A stretch of 64,000 nucleotides of DNA. Source: Suillus spraguei. Its lineage: Eukaryota; Basidiomycota; Agaricomycetes; Boletales; Suillaceae. Under the pieces are notes generated by a model. The model searched no databases, was not told the DNA's origin, and saw nothing but the letters and a program-made list of their open reading frames with translations. Below, piece after piece: positions 1-11,799 of the stretch. The position numbers and the translations under genes were made by a program. The number at the start of each line of letters is the position of its first letter. Positions within the stretch are counted from its first letter, which is position 1. The stretch is from contig JABCPU010000043.1 of NCBI GenBank assembly GCA_016800925.1, positions 62,001 through 126,000 on the forward strand, read 5' to 3'.

Positions 1-1168
1 AGTGCAAGCTCAGCAGCTATGGTAAGGAAGCGACAACAGGCTTACCTCCTCGCGCAATCGCAGCGCTTTTGCTCGTTGCTGCTTAGTTTTACGTGCCGAT
101 GGTTTCTTTGGTACAACTGCATCATGTTGTGCGACTGGTTCGCCATCGTCTACGGGTATCTCGTCCAAAGTCATTCCAAGTGGAAGGCCCTCCGTGATAT
201 TTGTATCAAGTGCGCGTGCATCGGCAACCTTGCGTCGAACTTCGGCTAATCGATCCGCTTCCTCTTGCCTACGTCGCTCAACCTTACATGCCTCTATAAT
301 AAGCTCATCGTGTGCAGCAGCAGGGGGATTGTATGATGATCCTTGATGTGGTTCTAACACAGCAGGAACTTCTATGACGTCGCGGGGATGAGATAACTCC
401 GGGCGCTGTGACTATCATCAGGAAATTGCTGGTGGCAGGAAAGAAAGTCTTGCCTTGATCTTGGGTTTCTTCGTATGCTCTAATCCATCAGCCACCTCTT
501 CCACCTCCTCGGCAGTCCATGGGTCATAAGAGCCACTATGTTTCACAGCAGCGCTAACATCGATTAAAGCACTCCCTGCACCAAACTCTGTGTGGTCCAT
601 GACCGCATTGAATGGGCCCTTTCTTGGCCGCTTTGCGATGCGAAGCAGGCGCTCCTTGTCAGCCCTACTGATTTTTGATCTTGACGGAATAGAGTCTTTT
701 GTTGGGCGAGAAAACACGGCAGGAACGGCAGATCGTTGTGAAAGTATTTTCGTAGAAGTCAACTCGGCCTTAGAGTACCGCGGTAACGACTTGCGAACTA
801 GACAGTTTTATACTTTTTACCTAGAGATGTTTTGCAAGAACTTACCTTTATTGTCTCCTTTGGTGTCCACAACAAATAATTGATCGTCTGTCTGTTTCTG
901 TAGCGTGGAACTGTTGACGTGGATAAATGCGATTAGACGATAGACACATGCAAGAGACAGAATTTTCATACCCGATGACTCGCTCCTCTGAACGCAGACC
1001 CTCTAGGCCTTGTTCCACGGGCTGTATGTCAATATTTTTCCGCCATGCCTTCTTGCCCTTACGACTGGATTGAGCAAGTTGGGAAGGTGCTCCGACACCA
1101 GACGCAGCGTGTTTTTTGATAGAGGACTTTGAAGCCGAAGAGGCCTTGCTGGTTTTCGTTGGAGCCAT
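1..1168 (-). CDS. NOP53: Ribosome biogenesis protein Nop53 (3' end cut by window edge)
   Basis: Nop53/GLTSCR2 family: a nucleolar factor of late 60S assembly that links pre-60S particles to the Mtr4-exosome for 7S pre-rRNA trimming (known of the family). The start is ATG at 1168, giving a Lys/Ser-rich N-terminus. Exons read by eye are 972-1168, 846-910, 454-797 and 46-371, with more beyond the edge. Diagnostic pieces appear in family order: KGKKAWRKNID and EERVIGG, then DDQLFVVDTKGD, then SYDPWT, then PHQGSSYNPP, then RKTKQQRAKALRL. Introns 1 and 2 are GT-AG. The third (372-453) needs a GC donor (AAG|GCAAGA) to join KPKIK to KVPAVLEPHQG. No stop or frameshift is seen in the exons, unlike the mobile genes nearby, so this is probably a live host gene. 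Its last exon(s) lie left of position 46; a very short intron ending near 17 is possible but not provable here. Confidence 0.92.
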
Positions 1169-3200
1169 TAGGTAGTGGCTCCTTGCCTGTTGTGTTAGTG
1201 AATCTAACAAAGTTCTACGATTACACCAGTCACGTGTCACAACCTTACGATGTCACAAGCTGGTCTGAAGCTTCGAAGACTGAAACTTGCCATCGATTTC
1301 ATGTCAGATTGCGGCGCATCCGCGACCATAATATAGTGCATGACATGTCACCTCTGTACTAGTTGACATGGACTAATCTGCCGACCAAACCTGGTTCTTT
1401 ACGTAACTAATAACTATTGCATGCCACCCGTGGCAGATACTTCAATAATCCGAGTCATCCCTTCTTTGTTATGTGCTAGTTCGTCAGATTAATTCACCAG
1501 TGGTTCCAATAAACCATAATTTTCAGGTTCGTCAATCTACTGCCACCGAGCACTCGACGTGCGCGCATATATCAAGTTCCATGTCGTTGAAATTACGAGG
1601 TGCGGGCCTGAATCCTACATCAATACTCTTAGAGCATTCAATGCGGCCCTTGCACCCTTGTGAGTGGATACCGGATATCACTGGGTTCTGTGCAGTGGGT
1701 GGACGCACGACGATCACACTTTCTGGGCGTTGGGCATCTGAGTCTATCATTCATTGGGGGGTGCGGGTAGGCGGAGCAGCAGCAAAGAAATAAATAGACA
1801 TCACCAGCGTTAGCGGAATAGCAGTCAATTTCTAGAATGGTGCGCACCCCGTAACCGATGAGAAGCCGTTGGCTTATGATCCAGGATAATGGAATATAGC
1901 CGAGCTGAGTTTCCATGGTATATCCGTAATTCGATCAACATACCCGGGTCTTTATATCGGTCGTATGATAAAGGATGATGTTCAATACACTCGATACTGA
2001 GGGAAGGTTCAAAAGGTGCTCGTCACAAGCAAGGCATACTTGCCGGCAAATATGAGGAAATATCCAATGCCATCATGGATCAGGCTAAGTATGATGAGTG
2101 ACGCGCATTGATTCTGTCATTCGTGAAAGACTTACACCCGTGTCAGTCGCTTAGCTCTAACACCAATGATTTAGCGACCCTAAAAACGGGAGAGATAGAG
2201 CGCACCTGCTACTGAGAGAATTATAACGCAGAAGATGCATGGTAGATATATCACCATCACGATGTCATACAGCATCACAGGGAGGTAGTAGAACCAGGAT
2301 GACATTACTCTGTCAGGATTTACCGAAGTGCAGCTATAGTTCATGGAGATCTGAACAGCTCACACTAGTGGTAAAAGAATCACTCACTTGCCCTATGTAA
2401 AAAGGGACACGGTTTGCATGAGATCTCGTTGTAAGAAATAATACGTACGTCGAAGACAACAGCTTTTTATTTCAAATGTCAGTGAAAAACCAAGATCAAA
2501 ATATTAACGAGAGCTTACGGGTCCCGTTAAATAGTTCGGCGATCCACTCTGCCTAAAGCAACTAAGCGAAACAATATCATGTCTGTGTAACAAGACCCCA
2601 CCGAAATTGAGAAGAGGTATAGCAACAATAGTGCAATTCCTATCTGCCTATCTCTTCTTGCAATATTAAACGTTCTACGCTGCATTTCAAGTCTACGAAG
2701 TTGCAACCCAAGAACGATTCGGCAGCATATACCTCACACCTAAGATGACCTGTGATATCATAGTTTGTATGGCTACAGTATGATCAATAGAGTCCTGGCA
2801 CATAAATACCAATCAGACAGACCTTTGAAAATGGGCGGCACAAGATGGTATTTTTGGCGCGCTTGATGGGTAAAGGTAGTGGAGAAGAATCCGTAATTGC
2901 TGGCTACTATAGCTATAGTTACGATACTAACATACATAGCTGCATCCAATATGAGCGAGGAATTCACACAATGGAATGTGGACAAATGTACCGTATGAGG
3001 ATGAATAAGACGTAGGAAAGACTGATGGAAATTGAGCTTGTCATCGGCGGTACGTGAATGGCCTCGTACAGATACCTTAAATGAAAAATTGACGATTGTC
3101 TTCGGTAAAGGCGCCATTCTGCGGGGAGCGTGAGAATATAACTGAGCCTAATCAATACGGGGTCGTAGTGACGAAGAAAAAGACCTACTCATAAGATCCA
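1169..3200. other. Intergenic, no supported gene
   Basis: Only short open frames without recognisable domains or consistent splice structure on either strand. The longest (minus, 2773-3117) has no family signature that I recognise. This stretch probably holds the NOP53 promoter and otherwise unassigned DNA. Confidence 0.5.
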
Positions 3201-3231
3201 CATCAGGAAAACCCTCCCATGTAAACTTAGA
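3201..3231 (+). repeat. Left copy of 31-bp inverted repeat (candidate Plavaka TIR)
   Basis: Begins CATCAGGAAAACCC and ends AAACTTAGA. It is identical to the reverse complement of 20436-20466, and similarity stops abruptly on both sides apart from a following nAAA. It sits just outside the DUF6532-like gene. Confidence 0.65.
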
Positions 3232-3607
3232 CAAAGCTGCTCACATTGGATCTTTTTTAGCGCAATTAACGCAAACTAGACATATTAGACGAACTAAGCA
3301 CCCTAGCCAGACTCTATTGCTGATTTTCAATTAGCCATACCTTACTGCAATTAGAACAATTTGACTGTCCTTGTAGACGACTAGGAAAGGCTTTACATGC
3401 CCTAGGAAACACTGATAGGAAGACTTTCACACTTCGAATACACGAAAAAATGAATATGATTAAACTCGGGTATCAGGCTACAGCAGCGGTAAAGTACGAT
3501 CTAAATGAGGAAAACATAGTGAATGGTGAGATATAGCGAGCGGCGAGGTATCAAGGATTATAGGATACATTGAATTCCTGCAAAATACGGCATGTCAGTG
3601 AGATATT

Positions 3608-5808
3608 CTACTCATCGTCCATGCCATCGAGGTCCAAGAGTGCTAGATCAGTGTCTTTGTCATAGACACCAATTGTGTCACAATGGAAACATCTGCAAGT
3701 AGCAGTAAGTCAGAAATGTGTACACCAACTTGGATGCAGACTTACTGAACCTCCTCGTAGATATCGGCCATCATTTTATGAAACTTGACGGGAGCGGTCC
3801 TTCGGATTTTCTCCAACAATGCCACGTGGTAGGTATAGATGTCACAGAATTGGTTGCCTGTGAACTTGAAGTCGTCACCTGCCTTGTTCTTCTTTGCAAT
3901 AAGAGTAGCGTGAATCTGACAACAAATAAGATTAATGAGAAGATAAGTGCAAACACGAACTTACAGCTATGCTGACTATTGCTACCATGGGGATGGGAAC
4001 CTCTGGCTGACTGGCCTTGTTCTTCGCAATGTCAATGAAGCGTTGCGCAAACTGCGAACCAATAGACTTCGCGTTTTTGAAGAATACCTCATATAGAGTG
4101 TTGACAACAGGCTGCCCTTGGTATGGTTTCTGTCATTTTGGTGAAGGAAGACCCTCTGCCTTGATGCGAGGTGTCAGTGCAATGTCAAATTCTCGCCCGA
4201 AAAAAAACTAACATCAAATATCTGCGGAAAAATATGGGAATGACTCGCAAGGAGACGGTCAATGATGGCATCGCAGTTATGACTGAGTCGGAAGTATCCT
4301 GGGGCACATTTATAGGCGACATCCTTGATATCAGTGCGAAACAGGCTCGCATGAGCATCGATCTACAGCATGTGTCAATATTAAACCATGATAAGACAGA
4401 TCACTTACTAGATTGGCGAGTGCCGACAAATACTCGTCATCAACATACATCCGTTTCTCAATCGGCACTGTCTTGTGGTGCTTTGCAGCCTGCAATAGGA
4501 TTTCACGCACATAGGAGTTCTTGGCCACAAGTTCAGGGTATCCATGCTTGAAAGCAATGTATGCTTTGACCTCGAGGATGCCGTGTTGAATCACCTTGCA
4601 AAGATCCACATTCTGGTCTGTAAGTCGAACTGACCCAGTCTTTGTGTAAACAAGATTAGCCATGGGGTCAGCATGCGAAGACTCAGACATGGAGGGCTCA
4701 GGTTTGATATCGAAAACAGAATCTTCGTCTTCTTCATCTTCTTCAACTACAGAGGAGTGCTTGTTGCTTTTGCTGACACGTTTGAGAGGTTGCGGTCCAA
4801 AGGATGACCTCGTCATTGGAGAGTCCCACATGGGGACCTGTTGAGTAAATTTTGGAAGTTTAGTAGAGTCGGAATCAAAATATAAGTTTCAAACTTACTT
4901 CAGCAGCATATTTCTTCTCTTTCACACTTGAAGACTTGAATTGAGAGCCCCATACAGGTGGTGGAGGTGTCGGTGACTGGGATGGGTCGTTTCGAGGTCT
5001 GCCAGACGTGCTCTTCACAGGCTTTCCCTGCTGTGCATTGGCAATTGCAGGAACCTTGAAGGTCGCACAGATTACTTATGTAAGCTAGTAGTGCGGAAAA
5101 CTCACCTCTCCAAACAGTGCTTCTGCAATGCTCTCAACTGGCTCTGAATCTGAGTCCGACTCTTCAATATCGGTAATTCTATCAGAGGCACTCTGCTTGC
5201 TGGCATCGTCTGAATCAATATCTGACTGTTCAACGAAGACACGAGCTACAACTTTCAATCATTAGTAAGACCGTCTGTCCCGTGGGAACACGCAATGCTG
5301 ACCTTTCTTCTTTGACCACTGAGGTTGGCTAACCTCGACGTTGTCCTCAGAGTCTGAAGCGAGAGGTGGTGGCCGCTCTAATCTTTCTGTAAGCAAGTTT
5401 GCCTTTGTGGGCACTGACTCGGATACTTACTGCTGCTTTTGCTGTTTTCAGTTCTGAGGAGAGGCGCTGGTGTCCTTGCTTTTGTCGCGTCACCTGCATT
5501 TATCATAGTGAGTCATTGTAACATGTGAGCTAGTAATCCTGACTTACTTTTACTAACTGGCTTGGCTCAGACCCATTTTGGAATAGGTGCGATATCGTCA
5601 ATGGGTGAGCATTCACGCTTGCGTGTCTGCTTTTTTTGAAGTGCTCCCCACACTGCCGCTTGTGAGTGTGAATTTGTATGGTGACATGGTGCTTACCTGG
5701 ATTTTCTAGAGCCTGGTCTTTTGCTTTGCATCGTACTTGAACCAAGTGAGTTTTAAGCATGTTGTCATGAATTTTGCGCTTACACCGTGGATGCACAGGC
5801 GTGTCCAT
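3608..5808 (-). CDS. DUF6532-like protein, intron-rich, possibly decayed
   Basis: Start ATG at 5808 (MDTPVHPRCKRK); stop TAG at 3608-3610. About nine exons. The N-terminal half is basic then Ser/Asp/Glu-rich (low complexity near 4690-5240). The C-terminal half looks like the fungal DUF6532 domain: LCKVIQHGILEVKAYIAFKH, then KRMYVDDEYLSALANL, then CAPGYFRLSHNCDAIIDRLL, then PYQGQPVVNTLYEVFF, then PIPMVAIVSIA, then FHKMMADIYEEVQ. Function of the domain is unknown. Several exon joins have clear GTAAG donors and CAG acceptors (for example SIA|IHATLIAKK). Between FPQIFD and KPYQGQ the DNA is ambiguous: either an 83-bp GTTAGT...ACAG intron, or coding sequence broken by a T8 run and an in-frame TGA. 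It points away from the Plavaka transposase, within the same pair of inverted repeats, and is probably an element passenger. Confidence 0.65.
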
Positions 5809-6134
5809 TGAAGGCGAGACGAGGTTGGAAGGAGTGAAAAATAAGAAGGAATGAATGTGAGAGTGCGTTTCTGCTATGGAAAGACTGCTTCAAAAGGTGA
5901 GTGAGTGTTTTTTTTTCATTTGAGTCAGCCACTCAATTTGAAACAGTCTGCCTATTATACCATAACGCTGAGCGCTGAGCCAGGGTTGACCTTTCCCTGT
6001 CTGGCTTAGTCCGCTATTTGGTGAGTTTTTGTCGAAAAACTTAAACACAGCCTTACAATGTGCTAGTGCGCACACTCGTTTTCTCCTTGGTAATGTTCCT
6101 GTCATCGGGAACATTCTTATTGGTGGCCAGATAA
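5809..6134. other. Upstream region of the DUF6532-like gene
   Basis: No coding frame is supported. It contains a T8 run at about 5910 and a Met-start minus frame (5890-6114) without domain features. Confidence 0.4.
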
Positions 6135-6645
6135 TTGGATGAAAGGCATTTCCTCCATTTACCGACTACCAAGAAGCATTCTCTTCCCCACTACCACCCT
6201 CTATGTTCAGTACATTCAAGTACTATGGTGCTCCCTTCATTTACGAACTATCGAGACGCTTTCCCCATCACCGCCCTCTATGTTTAGCATGTTCTACTAC
6301 TTTTCCTCCAGGCTGATAATGGGTCCGTCGGCTGGGCACAGCATTCCTCCATTATGAACTATCATGCTTTACTCCCCATTACCACCCTCTTTGTTTAGCA
6401 TGTTTTATTTACTTTTACCCCTGGTCCCATCACCCAGGCTAATCGGATGCAGGTCATTTTGTCCATTTATCATGAAGCAGCCTCCTCTCCATTGCCACCC
6501 TCTGTCTGACTTGGATGTGTTCAACTACTGCGCTTCAACTACTGCGCCTGGCGAAAGTCATTTACCTGCGCTGGCATGCTCAGACATGTTCAACTACTGC
6601 GCTTGGCAAAAGTCATTTACCTGTGCTGGCATGCTCCGGACATAA
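6135..6645 (+). repeat. Degenerate tandem repeats between the two Plavaka genes
   Basis: Three to four degenerate ~125-bp units (6139-6500) share TCCATTTA..GAACTA, CC.ATTACCACCCTCT and TTTAGCATGTT. Two ~70-bp units follow (6525-6645), sharing GTTCAACTACTGCGC and AAAGTCATTTACCTG. Open frames through here are repeat by-products. The position between divergent genes suggests a duplicated regulatory or spacer segment. Confidence 0.6.
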
Positions 6646-7029
6646 TTAATGAGTTGCTTCCATTGCTGCAAGATTTGGATTTGCCAATACTGCGCATATG
6701 GCATCCTGTCATCACTTACCCAATTTTTTTTACTTTGGTAGAGCCTCACCTTTGACATGCTGGTGACACCACCTCTCTTTTCTGGCCGTCAGAATTGCGA
6801 TTCACTTGTACTGTTGGGAGACGCGTTGTGAGTGATTTTCAGACACCCAGTGTTCAATTTTTTTCATAGAATTAATACAGAGCATGCCTCAAATAACATG
6901 TCCCACCTGAGATAAACAACATGCGTCAATCACAGGTTATAGCCAGCATCTCGCAAAGACCACCAATCCTGACTGTCACGCCCTATACCTTTCCTCGCGG
7001 CAATTTGCTCCAGACCCACCAAACGAAGG
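6646..7029. other. Spacer before Plavaka transposase, nothing recognised
   Basis: AT-rich, with short frames only. The N-terminal exons expected of a Plavaka transposase (zinc-binding segment) could not be located with confidence here. Confidence 0.35.
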
Positions 7030-7416
7030 AGATATAGATGCTCCTGATCCAGATCATGCCATGTTCGAAGGTGATTTTTTGGAACATATGCTGAGGACGA
7101 GCTCGCATGGCCAGGCTCAGATGACGAGGAGCATTTGGACGAAGACGACTTAGGGTATGACATTGGCCCGGGTGATCACAATGAATGGGAACCTCCTGCC
7201 GCAGTACCAGTGCCTCCGAGTCCTGCCACTCCTGCGCATGGTGAACATCATGACATTGATGGTCATGATGATTGGGAACCTCCTGTAGCGCCTGTGCCTG
7301 CGCACAATGACGCCTTCCACCCACCTACTGCAGATCAAGGCCAAGATGCTCGGCATATGGCACAACAGCGACTTCATGAACATGAACAGGCACCCACAAT
7401 TGTCCGGTACCCTGAT
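7030..7416 (+). pseudogene. Plavaka transposase, N-terminal part (5' fragment of split gene)
   Basis: Encodes the acidic, Pro-rich N-terminal region usual in Plavaka transposases. One frame gives a DPDHAMFEGDFLE stretch; after a T6 run another frame continues with AEDELAWPGSDDEEHLDEDD and EWEPPAAVPVPP, then APTIVRYPD. The frame switch at about 7075 needs an indel or an unseen intron. The frame runs into the inserted DNA at 7417, where it ends after only four foreign codons. Residues after the insertion (17664 on) continue in the same frame, so this and 17657-20342 are halves of one gene. Confidence 0.75.
7410..7416 (+). repeat. Left target-site duplication of the 10.24-kb insertion
   Basis: CCCTGAT, repeated at 17657-17663 directly after the insertion. 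Widening to nine bases gives TACCCTGAT against TGCCCTGAT. Confidence 0.7.
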
Positions 7417-7435
7417 GAGCCCCTTCAGTGACAAA

Positions 7436-8010
7436 CTCCGTACTATACGGGTCACCCGACCCACATAATATCCCGTCAAAGACGGGCCAGCGGACCATGG
7501 GCCGAGGTTATGTATATCCTCGATGTTGATGGATGGGCCGGGGGGAAAATTATTTCCGATGGAGACGGGTGGGCCGGGAGACTTGTATTTTCGGGAGAGA
7601 CGGGTGGGCCGAGGGAAACATGATTTCTGATGTTGATGGATGGGCCAGGGGGATATCATCCCCGACAGAGATGGGTGGGCCCATCTGGGTAGTATGTAGA
7701 GTAGGATATTATAGACAGCTGGGCTGAAGAGAGATGCAAGGCAAATATTATTGCATAGACGGGTGGGCCGAGGTAAGAGAATATTACATATACGGGTGGG
7801 CCGAGGTGAGAGAATATTACATATATGGGTGGGCCGAGGGGAGAGAATATTACATATATGGGTAGGCCGACGTGGGGTGTATTACATAGACGGGTGGGCT
7901 GAGGGTGCAGTAAAATATTTATTGCATAGACGGGCGGGCCGACGTGGGGGAATTTTACATAGACGGGTGGGCTGAGGTAAAATATATTACATATACGGGT
8001 GGGCCTAGAT
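7436..8010 (+). repeat. Left terminal inverted minisatellite (GACGGGTGGGCC units)
   Basis: Starts CTCCGTACTATACGGGT, then holds about 14 units with the core ACGGGTGGGCCGAGG separated by 20-45 bp of AT-rich spacer (ATATTACATA...). Reversed and complemented, it aligns with 17185-17636, including the shared non-repetitive stretch CGGGCCAGCGGACCATGG. Confidence 0.85.
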
Positions 8011-8159
8011 ATGTATCATAAAGACGTACAGCTGATGTAGCCACCAGAGAATCAAACACATAGGATACATGCACCCTATGAGTGCATATACCTACCATCG
8101 ACCACCAAAATCTAAACCCTGAAGCACGAAAACCTGAATTCATCATGTCTGACATTCAT

Positions 8160-11100
8160 CGATAATTGAGGTGCCGGGTGCCAAGTGCCAAGTCCCGAAT
8201 CCAGGAACTCGAAACTGGAGATTCAAACTAGAGATTTCCTGAATTCCGGATACCCGGACACCCGAAACACAACACACAAGGTGAAAGATTTAAAGTCCAT
8301 GTGTGGAGTCATCTAGTGCCGAGTGCCGGGTGCAGGTGCAGAGTACCGAAACTAGAAACTAGAAACTCGAGATTTGAGACAAAACAGACATCTACCAAAA
8401 ATGTGTGGATCAAAGTTTTGTTGTTGCCTGACATGTGTCTGAGTCCCGAGGACCGAACCCCGAAATTGTAGACTACCAGATTTCGGGATTCGGGGTTCGG
8501 CACTCGAGATTCAAGATTTGAGATGAAAAAGATATCTACCAAAAATGTGTGGATCAAAGTCATTTTATTGCCTAACATTGTTTTCGGTCTCAAGTGCAAA
8601 AGCCTGAGTACCGAACCACGAACCCCTAAATAGTAGACTACCAGATTTCGGAGTTCGGAGTTCGGCACTTAGAATGTGTGGATCAATAGGTGTCTATTGC
8701 CTCACATTGTTCTGAGTCCCGAGTCCCGAGTGCTGGGTGCTGGGGTTCAGGGTTCAGCACTGACAATATGTTGCTCAAGATCTTTCACATTATGAGTACC
8801 AAGTCCCGAGTCCCGAGTGCCGGGTGCCGGAGTTCGGGGTTCAGCACATAAAATATGTGGATCGAGGTCTTTCACATTATTTTGACTGCCGAACCCCGAG
8901 CTCCGGCACTCGGGGTTCGGCACTCAACATGTGTAAATCAATATCATGGTATTGCCTCACATTGTGCTAACTCCCAGGTGCCGGAGCTTGGGGTTCGGCA
9001 CTCAACATGTGTAAATCAATATCTTTGTATTGCCTCACATAGTTGTAACTCGCAGGTGGCGGGGTTTGGGGTTCGGTGTTAAAATATGTGGATCGATATC
9101 ATTCACATTGTTATGAGTACCAAGTCCCGAGTCCCGATTGCCGGGTGCCGGAGTTCGGGGTTCGGCACATAAAATATGTGGATTGAGGTCTTTCACATTG
9201 TTTTGAGTGCCGAACCCCGAGCTCCGGCACCCGGCAGTTAGCACAATGTGAGGCAATACCATGATATTGATTTACACATGTTGAGTGCCGAACCCCGAGC
9301 TCCGGCACCTGGGAGTTAGCACAATGTGAGGCAATACCATGATATTAATTTACACATGTTGAGTGCCAAACCCCGAGTGCTGGAGCTTGGGGTTCGGCAG
9401 TCAAAACAATGTGAAAGACCTTGATCCACATATTTTATGTGCTGAACCCCGAACTCCGGCACTCAGGACTCGGGACTTCTGAGCTCCGGCACCTGGGAGT
9501 TAGCACAATGTGAGGCAATACCATGATATTGATTTACACAAGTTGAGTGCCGATCCCTGAGTGCCGGGTGCTGGAGCTCGGGGTTCGGCACTCAACATGT
9601 GTAAATCAATATTATGGTATTGCCTCACATTGTGCTAACTCCCGGGTGCCGGAGCTCGGAAGTCCTGAGTCCCGAGTGCCGGAGTTCGGGGTTCGGCACA
9701 TAAAATATGTGGATCGAGGTCTTTCACATTGTTTTGACTGCCGAACCCCAAGCTCTGGCACTTGGGACTCGGGACTTCCGAGCTCCGGCACCTGGGAGTT
9801 AGCACAATGTGAGGCAATACCATAATATTGATTTACACATGTTGAGTGCGGAACCCCAAGTGCCGGAGCTCAGGGTTCGGCAGTCAAAACAATGTGAAAG
9901 ACCTCGATCCACATATTTTATGTGCCGAACCCCGAACTCCGGCACTTGGGACTCAGCACTCGGGGATCGGCACTCAACTTGTGTAAATCAATATCATGGC
10001 ATTGCCTCACATTGTGCTAACTCCCAGGTGCCGGTGTGCGGGGTTCGGCACTCAACATGTGTAAATCAATATCTTTGTATTGCCTCACATGGTAACCCGG
10101 CACTCAGTGATCGTAATTCGGGACTCAACTTTGTATTGCCTCACATGGTTCTAACCCACGGGTGGTGGTGTTTGGGGTTCAGTGTTAAAATATGTGGATC
10201 GATATCTGTCTCATTGTTATGAGTACCAAGTCCCGAGTCCCGAGTGTCGGGTGCCGGAGTTCGGGGTTCGGCATTCAACATGTGTACATCAATATTTTTG
10301 TATTGACTCACATTATTCTCACTCCCGGGTGCTGGGGTTCGGGGTTGGGTGGTTAAATATGTGGATCGATATCTTTCACATGGTTATGAGTCCCGAGTCC
10401 AGATTCCCAACTGCCGGGTGCCGAAGTTTGGGGTTCGGCACTCCACATGTGTAAATCAATATCTTTGTATTGCCTCACATATTTCTAACTCCCGGGTGCC
10501 GGGGTTTGGGGTTCGGTGATAGAATATGTGCATTGACATCTTTCACATTGTTATAAGTTCCAAGGCCCGAGTCCCAAGTGCTGGGTGCCGGAGTTCAGGG
10601 TTCGGCACTCAACATGTGTAAATCAATATCTGTGTATTGCCTCACATTGTTCTAACTCCTGGGTGCCGGAGTTCAGGGTTCAGCACATAAAATATGTGGA
10701 TCGATATCTTTCACATTGTTATGAGTCCCGAATCCTGATCCCTGAGTGCCGGGTGCCGGAGTTTGGGGTTTGGCACTCAACATGTGTAAATCAATATCTT
10801 TGGATTGCCTCACATTGTTCTAACTCCCAGGTGCTGGGGTTCGGGGTTCGGTGTTAAAATATGTGGATCTATCTCTCACATTGTTATGAGGCCTGAGTCC
10901 CGATTCCCGACTGCCAGGTGCCGGAGTTCAGGGTTTGGTGTCTAAATATGTGCATCGATATCTTTCACATTGTTATGAGTCCCAAGGCCCGAGTCCCGAG
11001 TGCCGGGTGCCAGAGTTTGGGGTTTGGCACTCAATATGTGTGAATCAATATCTCTGTATTGCCTCACATTGTTCTAAGTCCCGGGTGCCAGGGGTTGGGG

Positions 11101-11480
11101 TTCAGCACTTAAAATATGTAGATCAATATTTTTCACATGGTGATGAGTCCCGAGTCCCAGGTGCCGGTGTTCAGGGTTCGGCACTTAAGATGTATGGATT
11201 GATATGTTTCACATTGTTACCTGGAACCCGGCACAAGGTGACTCAACAGATAGGTTTTAAATTCTTTACATTTTGTGTCGAGTCCTGAGTGCCAGGTGCC
11301 GGGGTTCAGGGTTCAGCACTCAAAATGTGTGAATCCATGTGAGGCAATAAAAAGACTTTGACCCACACATTTTTAGTGCTGAACCCCGAACTCTGACATC
11401 TGGTAGTCCACAATTTCGAGGTTTGGCACTCGTGATTCTGCACTCGGGACTCAGAAAAATGTGAGACAATAAAAGGAATT
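8160..11480. repeat. Tandem repeat family B (~160-175 bp units in both orientations)
   Basis: Units are built from two sub-blocks: GGTTCGGCACTCAACATGTG plus AAATCAATATCTTTGTATTGCCTC, and ATATGTGGATCGATATCTTTC plus ACATTGTTATGAGTCCCGAG. Blocks at about 9200-9560 run in the opposite direction, so the array contains small palindromes. Repeated GAGTGCCGGGTGCCGGAGTT links them. Frames reading VRHSTCVNQY or similar are translations of the repeat. Confidence 0.8.
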
Positions 11481-11489
11481 TGATCCAAA

Positions 11490-11790
11490 AGGAATTTGAT
11501 CCACACATCTAAAACTTGAAACTCACAAAATGTATATCATGTAAATTTTCTATTTCCTTACACAGTTCACCAATTGTCAAGTAACAAGACCTGAGACCCA
11601 AATCCTGAATTCCTGGCAATGTATGAAGTGCTGAGTGCTGAGTGCTGAGTGCCGAAGCCCGAGATCCAAAACTTGAAATTTCAAAACTCGCAAACATCTG
11701 TATCATGTACAATTTCTATTTCCTTACACAGTTCACCGAGTGTTGAGTACCAAGACCTGAGACCCAAATCCCAAATTTAGGGTTGGCAGG
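11490..11790 (-). repeat. Inverted partial copies of tandem family C
   Basis: About two units matching the reverse complement of the 13930-16290 array: AAACTCGCAAA, ATCATGTA, TTTCTATTTCCTTACACAG, TTCACCGAGTGT, TACCAAGACCTGAGACCC, AATTCCTGGCAATGT. Confidence 0.75.
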
Positions 11791-11799
11791 CTAGCTGTG

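Noticed and set aside
2773..3155. Minus-strand hydrophobic frames
   Set aside because: No family signature, no splice structure, composition like random AT-rich DNA.
6139..6645. Pro/Ser-rich open frames as secreted proteins
   Set aside because: They coincide with degenerate DNA repeats and lack signal peptides or conserved order.
7150..7659. 169-codon minus-strand frame across the insertion junction
   Set aside because: It spans the Plavaka exon and the terminal minisatellite, two unrelated sequences; chance open frame.
8855..11288. Many open frames encoding VRHSTCVNQY-type repeats
   Set aside because: They follow the tandem DNA repeat on both strands, change frame with each unit and have no splice logic; translations of a satellite.
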